Notes under the pieces: model-generated | What the model was told of the DNA's origin: nothing | Seen by the model: only the letters and a program-made list of their open reading frames with translations | The model's database searches: none | Program-made: the position numbers and the translations under genes | Source: Pratylenchus scribneri | Lineage: Eukaryota > Nematoda > Chromadorea > Rhabditida > Pratylenchidae | Length of the DNA: 64,000 nucleotides | Reading direction: 5' to 3' | Assembly (NCBI GenBank): GCA_030063045.1 | Contig: JAQSEB010000065.1 | Coordinates: 496,001-560,000 of the forward strand | Part shown: positions 45,251 through 53,708 of the stretch, one piece after another | Layout: every line of letters begins with the position of its first letter | How positions within the stretch are numbered: position 1 is the stretch's first letter

Positions 45251-47275
45251 CACCCTTTTTGTGCGCGCTCCATTGCAAAATTTAAGGCAGAATACACATA
45301 AAAATGGACAATTTTGGGAAGGGGCCAGTTTTGTGCCCATCCCATTTTGCTTGTTTTTCTCTTTGCTTTGCGCATTCATTTCTCATCAAAATCAGCCCCC
45401 GCTGTGTTTTTTTTTCCTTTTTCCAAAAATCATCCATCTCAAAAGTTTAATTGTCCCCTTAAATCTGAAAAGGCTGGAATTAGAGCGGTCATCAATTCCC
45501 CTCCCTTCCCTCCTTTTGTTTTCCTACAGCAAACCAAACTCCAAATTCTTGTAATGTTTTTCCTGTGGAGAATTTCAAAATTCTTTTATTTGTACGTCAA
45601 TCAAATCATTTGTTTACAAAAATATTTTTTTCCCATTATCTTTAGAATCTCGGCATAAAAATTATAGATTACCGATCAGTATAATTTCCCTCCAATTTTT
45701 TCTCATTTTAGAAAGAGAATGATCACATTTTTGGTTTATCACCATTTTTTACCTTTTACGCCTTATTATTAGGGAACTTGCCAGTGAAAAAAATGTTAGT
45801 AACTACTTTATTAGATTTAGGCCCTTTTACATTGCCCCGCTTCCAAAGTATAGTTGCATTTTTCTATATCTTTAGAATGTCAGCATAATTTATTTCATTT
45901 CCTTCGAACTTTTGTGTGTACGATAAGCTGTGATCCATTTTGGTCGATTAACATTTTTTACATCTAAGAAATTTGCCTGTGGACAAGTTTTTTAATTTGA
46001 TATTTTTAAGCCCTTCTTGTCGGCTCCATAACATAGCTTTATCAATTTTTGATTTAATTTTATTTTGATCATCCTTATCGCCCTTCTTTTACCCTAGGAA
46101 AGCCTCTATCCTCCCAAAAAATTTTATTTTTAAAAAATCTTCTGCTCTGAAGTCTGAACAATCCTTTAATTTCCTCTAATTTTTCAATAAAATATAATTA
46201 AATATTTCCATAGCTTTAAAAGGGGCTAGACCATTTGTGACAATTTAGGCCAGAAATTTTGAATTTTCCATTATATTTTCCATTTTTCAAAGGAAAAGAG
46301 ATTAATGTGCCTCTGGGGAATTTTTATTATTTTTTAATCTTTCCTAGATTGCTTCCCCTTTCCCTTGCATTCTATTCAACTTTTATATGCGCGCAATTAT
46401 GGTGGAAAAATAAAGGGGAAAATGGTTTGATTTTAGTTAGAAACTACAAAAATTAAAGAAAATGAGAAGGATGACAATAAAATGGAATGAAAGAAGGCAT
46501 TTTGGGAGGGCAAATTACGCAGTCGTAAAACAAAAAAAAATGGGGGAAAGGAATATATCAAAAACCCAAAAAAATTCATTCACGGAAAGGAATGGCGTCA
46601 TTCCATTTTCCTTTCCATTCTAAATTTGCCCTTTGGTCCATTATAATTGTAGGTAAATTAATCATTAAACCCGAAAATAATTCATTTACCTAATAAAAAA
46701 TCTAAATATTTAATAATTTTTTCGGCAATTCCTATCGTTTTAAATGGTTTTTAGGCTTTAAATTAATTAAATTAAAAATTTGAACTTTCTATAATCTTTT
46801 TGGGCTAACCCATTGACAAAAAATAAAAAAATTTTGGACTAATTTTACTCTTTATTTTGGGCTAATTCAGATTTTTTAAAGACATAAAATTCAGAAAATA
46901 AAATTATTGGGTTACCTTTTTACCTTATAATAAATTAAAACGGTAAATGAAAACATTTTTAATTTTTTTTGCCGCCAATTTTGGGTAAATTTTTCAATTT
47001 TAATATTAATTTTTAGCCCTTTTTCTTTCGCAATTTTTCCATAATTTTTTTTTAAATAATTTCCCAAATATTTTTCCTGAATAATTTCCCAACCATTTTA
47101 TATTCCTGGAAAGCTGAAAACCATTTAAATTGGTTACACTTTTATTTAAATTAATTTAATAGGCAATGAAAAGTTTTTGGCTTGTTCAAAACAAAAAAGT
47201 TTGGTCTCTTGTGATATTAATTTTTAGCTCATTTTTCTTTCCCAAATGTTGCCATAATTTTTTAAAACAATTTCC
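45251..47275. other. Noncoding DNA
   Basis: The overlapping plus frames at 45180-45658 are shadows of C+T bias. Further on the sequence is plain AT-rich DNA with no gene seen. Confidence 0.4.
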
Positions 47276-47767
47276 TTAACCATTTCCTAAACACATTTTC
47301 CCAGCCACTTTAAATTTGATATCCCCAAAACAATTTAAAACTCCTCTTTCACTGATTTCCCCCAAAGATAAGTGTTCATTTATGCCATTTTTCCTTGAAG
47401 GCCATAAAGGCCCGCGCAATTTAGGGTAAAAAAAATATAAATAGGTAATTCCCAGAAAAGTTGACCCCATCGCCGCCCCCATCCATCCATCCATCCCATT
47501 TCCTGTGTTTCCTGCTACTTCAGCTGTTGGCACTGGCACCTGTTGCCAATTTAATATTTGTTTTTTTTGCGTACCCCCTAAGCAGCTAATATCCCCGAAA
47601 AACAAAGGCAATTTCCATGAATAGCAGAGGATGGGGAAGGAGGTGCCCTTCAATTTAGTTTGGGTACGGCCACAATACGCACTTTTAGCCCACTTTTCTA
47701 ACATATTTTTTGATTTGGAATTTACGGTAAAATATAAAATAGGTACGGATTGGCTTTTGGCCTCCAT
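47276..47767 (-). CDS. Open frame of unknown function (doubtful)
   Basis: This 163-codon ATG-initiated minus-strand frame is longer than chance usually allows in such AT-rich DNA. It contains a moderately hydrophobic stretch (STFLGITYLYFFY, about residues 102-114). There is no signal peptide, no recognised domain and no clear splice sites, and composition is unremarkable (Gly/Lys/Asn). It lies about 150 bp from the LTR element but shares nothing with it. It may be chance. Confidence 0.15.
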   Translation of the reverse strand: MEAKSQSVPILYFTVNSKSKNMLEKWAKSAYCGRTQTKLKGTSFPILCYSWKLPLFFGDISCLGGTQKKQILNWQQVPVPTAEVAGNTGNGMDGWMGAAMGSTFLGITYLYFFYPKLRGPLWPSRKNGINEHLSLGEISERGVLNCFGDIKFKVAGKMCLGNG

Positions 47768-47913
47768 TCACATTTTATTATGCACTTTAAATTGAAAGGC
47801 AGCAATAAAATTCACAATTCATTTTTTGATTATTCCCAGAAAGGAAGTTTTAGTGTTATTCTTTGTATTTCCCCATTTTCAATTAATTTATGAATTATTA
47901 AAATGAAAAGCAG

Positions 47914-48188
47914 TGAAAACTTTGATGATTTCTTCCCTCCAATAAATAAATAAACACTAACAAGTTGGGTCAAATACACTTTATCCTTCGGAGGACTCCG
48001 ACTCAAAATTAATAAAACAACAAAGTGAATATCCACCAAAAGTGACTAAGAATGGGGATTGGGAGCTATTTTTTAAAACAAAATGCGAGGGGAGAAAACA
48101 AAGAAAAAGAATAAGGATAAAAGGTATCAATTTATGGGGGAAATGTCATATCGCCAACTTTCTTTCAAATTCCCTTCCGAATATCACA
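47914..48188 (-). repeat. 3' LTR (left copy)
   Basis: 275 bp, identical by eye to the right copy. On the minus strand it follows a purine-rich stretch, AGAGGGTCGGAA (48189-48200), where a polypurine tract is expected, though the tract is weak. Confidence 0.92.
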
Positions 48189-48242
48189 TTCCGACCCTCT
48201 GAAACAAAATCGTCCCTTGATTTTCCTTGTTTTATCCGCGAT

Positions 48243-49562
48243 TCAGCTTGTTTCCGAAAGGTATCGATGGTCGAACAAGTCAAAGGCCCCATCAAACATA
48301 GTCAACAATCGAGGGAAACCATTTGCATTGGACACAGGGCGATCACAAAGATTCGCCACTGATCTTCCACCGAATTCATTGCCAAAGAATTTCTCGAAAA
48401 ATTGTTCATATTCCACTGAAATCTCTTCATTCTTTGTTCCCAGCCGAGACGATCCTTCGCTACCAAAATTCGATCTTTCGGAACAACCCGAATCCTTTTC
48501 ACAATTGGCCGAAGCATTGGCCACATTTGCATTGGACATGGGACGATCAGATCGATCCGTCTCCAATCCTTTCTCCTTCAATTTTCCAAAAATCCAACCG
48601 AATTTTTCACTATTGACACAATTTTCCTTCCATGTCAAATTCAATTCATGGCCCATATTCAAATCCATCTCAATTGTTTCATTCAATTCTCTACCCATGG
48701 CTTTTCGTTTTTCCCAATTCGCCATTCTCTTCTCAAACCACTTCTCAACTTCCGGATCAATTCCATTTCTGAAACTCCCTTTCTTTTTCCAATTTGCTTT
48801 CATTCCGGCATTCTTGAACTCAATAAACTCATTTACTTTCATTCCAAAATTCTTTAACCCATTCCGACCCTCAAAATGATCGATTGTCCTCAATCGATTG
48901 AAATTTCCGTCATTTCGAATATTTCCTTGACGAACATTTTGTCGATGGTTTTTTGGATGAATCCAACCGGAATTGACCTTATTTTGGTACCAATTTCCAT
49001 CATTTTTCATTGACTTTTTTGTTCGAAAATTCTGCTCATTCTTTGGCGAAACATGCAAATGGACTAGAGAATTTTCATTTCTCGGCGGTCTCTTCCTTGA
49101 CTTTACCATAGAGATTTTTAGAGCCTTATTTTCCTTATCGAGAATTCCATTTTTAATGGCCAAATTTTCCATATTTCTCTTAATTTCCTGAATAACTTTA
49201 TCCTTTTCGGCCATTTCAATTTCTTTCAAATCCAGTTCCATCTGTAGCTTTAGATATTCTTCATGCGAGTGGCCTAAATCTCTTTCTTTCTTTAACTGCT
49301 TTGTAAACTGCTTGAAATCCTCTATTATTCTGGACTTTAATCGGCCAATGTCTTCCAAATTAGCGAAACTATCCTCGAGTTTAAAGTGTTCATCCATCAA
49401 GTTCAAATATGCGGCTTTCATTTTATTCCAATCATCCAATCTCACCCATTTTTCATTATTCCGATCAATAAAACCTGAAGAAATTTCAAAGCCCGGAATT
49501 TGATGAGAAAGCTGGTCCATTGCCGGAATATTTTCGTCAAGGCTTGGCGGTTGATTCCACAT
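48243..49562 (-). CDS. Gag-like coiled-coil protein of the LTR element
   Basis: 439 codons from ATG at 49562; the frame remains open 8 codons further upstream but without another ATG. Residues about 38-160 are strongly heptad-like and charged (for example KLEDSFANLEDIGRLKSRII and EIEMAEKDKVIQEIKRNMEN), predicting a long coiled coil suited to particle or dimer assembly. A basic patch follows (KSRKRPPRN, residues 154-162), then a basic Asn/Lys/Gly-rich middle that could bind nucleic acid. The motif DRP(M/V)SNAN appears twice (339-346 and 407-414). No CCHC zinc knuckle and no D(T/S)G protease motif are visible. The position between the LTRs and the intact frame make a gag-like role likely, but it is inferred from context, not from homology. 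Confidence 0.75.
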   Translation of the reverse strand: MWNQPPSLDENIPAMDQLSHQIPGFEISSGFIDRNNEKWVRLDDWNKMKAAYLNLMDEHFKLEDSFANLEDIGRLKSRIIEDFKQFTKQLKKERDLGHSHEEYLKLQMELDLKEIEMAEKDKVIQEIKRNMENLAIKNGILDKENKALKISMVKSRKRPPRNENSLVHLHVSPKNEQNFRTKKSMKNDGNWYQNKVNSGWIHPKNHRQNVRQGNIRNDGNFNRLRTIDHFEGRNGLKNFGMKVNEFIEFKNAGMKANWKKKGSFRNGIDPEVEKWFEKRMANWEKRKAMGRELNETIEMDLNMGHELNLTWKENCVNSEKFGWIFGKLKEKGLETDRSDRPMSNANVANASANCEKDSGCSERSNFGSEGSSRLGTKNEEISVEYEQFFEKFFGNEFGGRSVANLCDRPVSNANGFPRLLTMFDGAFDLFDHRYLSETS

Positions 49563-49844
49563 ATTGATTAATTTGAAAATCACCAATTTTTCCGATTTTC
49601 ACTGCTTTTCTCGCTCCAAATATTTGTTGAATTATTGAACCCACAAAGAGAACAATAATCGAAGATCAGTACTTATATTCCACAAAGAAATATAAGCCAC
49701 ACTCCACAAAGGCGTGTTTTCAAAAATCAAAACTTTGAAGCTCAAATCAATTCAATTAATTGCTGTTGTTGTTTTCCTGCTCCGTCGCAATAATGATTAA
49801 ATAAACCTCGGTGCGATTGACTTGTTCTTTCCGGGAGCGCCAAG

Positions 49845-50119
49845 TGAAAACTTTGATGATTTCTTCCCTCCAATAAATAAATAAACACTAACAAGTTGGG
49901 TCAAATACACTTTATCCTTCGGAGGACTCCGACTCAAAATTAATAAAACAACAAAGTGAATATCCACCAAAAGTGACTAAGAATGGGGATTGGGAGCTAT
50001 TTTTTAAAACAAAATGCGAGGGGAGAAAACAAAGAAAAAGAATAAGGATAAAAGGTATCAATTTATGGGGGAAATGTCATATCGCCAACTTTCTTTCAAA
50101 TTCCCTTCCGAATATCACA
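49845..50119 (-). repeat. 5' LTR (right copy)
   Basis: 275 bp, apparently identical to the left LTR. The minus-strand end ...GTTTTCA is followed after two bases by the putative primer-binding site TGGCGCTCCCGG. Transcription of the element should start here and run towards lower coordinates. Confidence 0.92.
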
Positions 50120-50547
50120 AAGCGGCAAAAGGAAAGCGAATGTTTTTGAAAAAGCTTAATAAGGTCGATGTCCTTTCCCTTTCCTGCATAAAAAAACAGA
50201 AATCTCCTTGAAATTGGCCAAAATTCCTAAATTAGGAAAAAAATGAAAAAATTCTAATTAATTCATAAATTGTTAGGTTAAAAAATTTACTTTTTAATGG
50301 CCCATATTACATGGTCATAAATAAAATTTTTGGATTTTTTAGATTTAAAGCTGGGATTTTGGCTTAAAATATTGCTAAATTTGACCAAAATATTTGCCTC
50401 AAAAAGGGCAATTTTTGGACATGAAAATTGCGAATAAATTAAAATATAATTTTGCGAAAAACTACTAATTGCCTTCCTTTGAATTTATTAGCCATTTAAA
50501 TAAATTATGAAAATTTATAATTTACCTAGCCAAATCGTTTTATGCTT
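50120..50547. other. AT-rich noncoding DNA
   Basis: No gene is recognised. Confidence 0.4.
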
Positions 50548-51160
50548 GGCTCATTTACCATAAAAATGGGAGGGCAAATCCAATTCGTAATCTAAAGAGC
50601 GACCCCAAAAAATTTCCACTACTTTTTCCCATCAATTTTAATAAGCGAATAAAAAATAAGTTGTACGCATTCGGCATGCCAAAATACAAAATAAAATACA
50701 AAAAGATCACGCGTCAAAATATTTCCCCCATTGTCCTTTTCCTTTATTGTGTCGCACCGGAAATTATGCCCAAACAAGGCATTTGCCCTATCCAAAATTG
50801 TATGAATAAACTTTAAAAAAGTGGCCACAAAATTCATGACAAAATTCCTTTAAATTGTGGAGAAATAAGATGATAATAAAATATCTGGCTTATTTACCAT
50901 AAAAATGCGAGGGCAAAAGCAAAATCCAATTCGTAAATTTTAAAGAGCGACCCCAAATTTCCATCACTTTTTTTCATCAATTTTAAAAATGAAAATATAA
51001 TAAGTTATTCACATGCCAAAATACAAAAATACACAAAGGGATCACACGCCAAAATATTTCCCCCATTGTCCCTTTCTCTTTGTTTTGTCGCACCGGAAAT
51101 TGCGGCATGGCATTTTGCCCTATGAATATGAAAATTGAATGAATAAACTTACAAAAATTT
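50548..51160 (+). repeat. Duplicated 260-bp segment, about 340-bp offset
   Basis: 'GGCT.ATTTACCATAAAAATG' then 'GAGGGCAAA', 'TCCAATTCGTAA', 'AAAGAGCGACCCCAAA', 'CATGCCAAAATACAAAA', 'CAAAATATTTCCCCCATTGTCC' (split here) and 'GTCGCACCGGAAATT' occurs in both copies (50548 and 50887 on). Minus-strand frames of 72 and 62 codons in the two copies diverge through indels, which argues against a protein. Confidence 0.8.
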
Positions 51161-51304
51161 CCTTTAAACAAAAAAAATCACATCAATTTTTGCCATCAAA
51201 AATTTTTTTATTGTCCCAATAAATTAAAATACAAATTTTCTTGGAAATTGGAGGACAGCTGCAAAAAAATTAAATGAGTCTAATACAAAATAAAATATTT
51301 AATA

Positions 51305-51560
51305 AAATATTGATTTCTCTATTATTTTTAGGATAGGAAAGAAATGTCACAGATCTGCTAAAAATAATTTGTTATATTTTTAATTTTTTACCGCTGATTT
51401 TATTTATAAAATATTCTTTCGACGCACTTTTTTGCCCTTTTTAATCATAATATTTTATTTTGGGATAGGAAGGAAATGTCGCAGAACGCTGCTAAAAATA
51501 TATTTTTTATATATTTTTGATTTTTTGCTGCTGATTTTTATTTATAAAATTACGCAAATT
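51305..51560 (+). repeat. Duplicated 110-bp segment
   Basis: GGATAGGAAAGAAATGTCAC with 'GCTAAAAATA', TATATTTTTAATTTTTTACC and GCTGATTTTATTTATAAAAT (51331 on) is repeated from 51464 as GGATAGGAAGGAAATGTCGC and on. Confidence 0.8.
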
Positions 51561-51674
51561 TGGAATTCATTTTCATCTGTCCCCTCGCCTTCTTCGGTCA
51601 ATCAAAATTATTCACATTTTTTTCCATATTGAAATAGAAATTTGGCCTTACGCTGAGAATTATGCGTACCAAAT

Positions 51675-51965
51675 TGGAACGCGCCTAAATTGCGTAAAAA
51701 TAAATAATCAGTTTGGTCAGTTCCAAGTCACAATAATGTACTATTTTTGAGACTATTTACATGTTTTATATGTGAATAATATATTAAATGTGCCTGCTTT
51801 TGTGAAGATCACTTTTTTTCTTCATTTCTGCAATGGCCTAAATTTGGTCTAAATGCTAGCGCGCATTATGCGTAGAAATAAATAATCAGTTTGGTCAGTT
51901 TCAAATCACAATAATGTACTATTTTTGAGAAACAATTTACGTGTGAATAAATTATTAAATGCTTC
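51675..51965 (+). repeat. Duplicated 90-bp segment
   Basis: AAATAAATAATCAGTTTGGT followed by CAGTT.CAA.TCACAATAATG and TACTATTTTTGAGA occurs at about 51699 and 51878. The spacing is about 180 bp. Confidence 0.85.
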
Positions 51966-52380
51966 ACTGCTTTTGTAACTTTTGTGTGGATATAAAAATG
52001 CAGTCGACTTAATTGTTTTTTTGGCATTTTTGTGGTAATATGGCCAAAATACAAGGATATTCCTGCTGAAAATGCTCAAATTTTTGAAGCTAAAAAATGA
52101 CCCAATCAGCCATTGGCTTCTTTGCTATGCCTCTAATTTTTTGGCAGAAATATTTTGGTATAATATAGCCATAAAAAGATGGTAGGTATTTTGACTACTT
52201 GCTCAAAATCCGCGAATTTTGAGGTCAAAAAATGACCAAATCGCTCCTAATTTTTGGTTAATTCCCAGTTTGGCCATTATTACAATCATTATTAACCAAT
52301 TTTGGAAATGAAATTGCAATTTCCAAAAATTCCAAATATTTCTATTTCTTTCCATTGAACCTACCAAAACGACAACAATA
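51966..52380. other. AT-rich noncoding DNA
   Basis: No gene is recognised. Confidence 0.4.
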
Positions 52381-52384
52381 TTTT

Positions 52385-52660
52385 CCTCACAAATGTGCCA
52401 ATGTCACAATCCCCGAACCCCTTCCTTCAATTGGCATCGTTTCCGCCCGAGTGGACGGCCACAATTGTCGCCGCCGGGCATATTGGATAGAATGAATGAC
52501 ATTGGAATTGGAATGAAATTGAAAGAAAGGGCCAAAAGACAAAAAAAAGTGGGGGCCTTTCCTTTTGTTATTCCTCACAATTCATTCAATCATTCGCCCA
52601 TTCAATCAGCCCCCACAAAATATGCCACCAAAAAATTGAAGCAAATTTTTCCATGAAAAA
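52385..52660 (+). promoter_or_regulatory. GC-richer island upstream of the SOX gene (candidate regulatory or 5' exon)
   Basis: A 250-bp patch with CCGCCCGAGTGGACGGCC and GTCGCCGCCGGGC stands out from the AT-rich DNA 1.1-1.3 kb before the first SOX coding exon. It holds ACAATTG (52460 region) and ATTGG/CATTG motifs that resemble SOX core sites. It is open for 87 codons on plus, but no motif is recognised. Either a regulatory element or an upstream exon is possible. Confidence 0.3.
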
Positions 52661-53260
52661 ACTTAATATTTTCGTCATTTTTGAAGGGGAAATGTTTTTA
52701 AAAATTATAGAAGGAAAATGATAAAAAAATTTAAAATTTTATTTTTATTAATTTTTTATATTTTTCAAAATTTTAAAAAAATATTTTGACTTGAAAAATA
52801 ATTAAAATAATTTTTATTTTAAAATTATTTTTTTTGTTTTTTTTTTAAATTTCCAAACGTGACTAAAAAAATTTTTTTAAAAATAAAAAAAAAAATAATA
52901 AATTAATAATTTTTAAATTTTAATTATAATTTTAAAATTATTTTAGCTTTTTAAATTTACAAAAAATAATTAATAGAAAAATAATTAATTTAGCTCATTT
53001 TTTATTAAATCTTTTCCCTTTCCCTTCATTCCCACTTTTTTTCAAATTATTTTTTTCGTTTTTAACCCACCATTTTCCCACATTCCATTATCCCAAATTT
53101 GGCTACAAATCCCAAGAAAATTTCCAATTTTTTTCCGCGTTTTTTTTCTTTGAATATTTTCCAAAAATTTATTTTTCTTATTTTCAGAATAAAAATACAA
53201 AGTGAATAAATCATCGACAAAATTTACCGAATATTTTTCCCATTCCCACTCATACAATTA
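52661..53260. other. AT-rich noncoding DNA before the SOX gene
   Basis: The stretch is very A/T-rich and no gene is recognised. Acceptor-like ATTACAG ends at 53264. Confidence 0.4.
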
Positions 53261-53264
53261 CAGC

Positions 53265-53373
53265 AATTGTCCAATTTTTGGCCATCTTTTGTTCTACAAA
53301 CGCATAAATTCCCGCAAGAAATATAAAATTTGACAACCTTCAACGATCATTGGCGCATAACGAAAAAGAAAAG
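53265..53373 (+). other. Possible noncoding 5' exon of the SOX gene
   Basis: A less AT-rich stretch is bounded by an acceptor-like ATTACAG on the left and a donor-like AAAAG|GTGGGTA at 53374. The next acceptor is TTTTTCAG ending at 53685, 23 nt before the chosen start codon. In a nematode either of these acceptors could instead receive a spliced leader. No spliced-leader sequence can be seen in genomic DNA, so this remains open. Confidence 0.3.
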
Positions 53374-53708
53374 GTGGGTAAATTATTAATGGCAATTATT
53401 TAATTAAATTAAATTCTTATCCAAAATTTTTAATTTTAAATTTTTTGAATTTTAAAATAATTAAAAATATTGAATTTTAAATTTTTTGAAATTTAAAAAA
53501 TAAAATTTTAAAAATTTATTTTTTCTGTATTTTAAAAATTAAAAATTTTAATTTTTCGGAATTTTAAAAATAAAATAAAAAAAAAATTAAATTTTTTTAA
53601 ATTAAAATTAAAATAAAAAATTTGAAAATTTGAAAAATTATAAAAATTTTAAAATTAATAATTTTAATTTTTCAAAATTTTTCAGCCCTAAATTTGTTGG
53701 CAATTTCA

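Larger units (their letters stand above)
47914..50119 (-). mobile_element. Compact 2.2-kb LTR retroelement, recently inserted
   Basis: Two 275-bp direct repeats (47914-48188 and 49845-50119) look identical base for base. Read on the minus strand, each starts TGTGATATTCGG and ends GTTTTCA, the TG..CA ends of LTRs. Just inside the minus-strand 5' LTR is TGGCGCTCCCGGAAAG, placed where a tRNA primer site should be. Flanking hexamers AAGCAG (left) and AAGCGG (right) are a near-match target duplication. The internal 1.66 kb holds one gag-like frame and no protease, reverse transcriptase, RNase H or integrase, so the element is non-autonomous. Confidence 0.92.

Noticed and set aside
48217..48879. 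220-codon plus-strand frame inside the LTR element
   Set aside because: It is the shadow of the 439-codon minus-strand frame and is Phe/Ser-rich. The element's LTR polarity supports the minus strand.
49563..49586. Upstream start for the retroelement frame (eight more residues)
   Set aside because: The codon at 49586 is TTG. The first ATG is at 49562.
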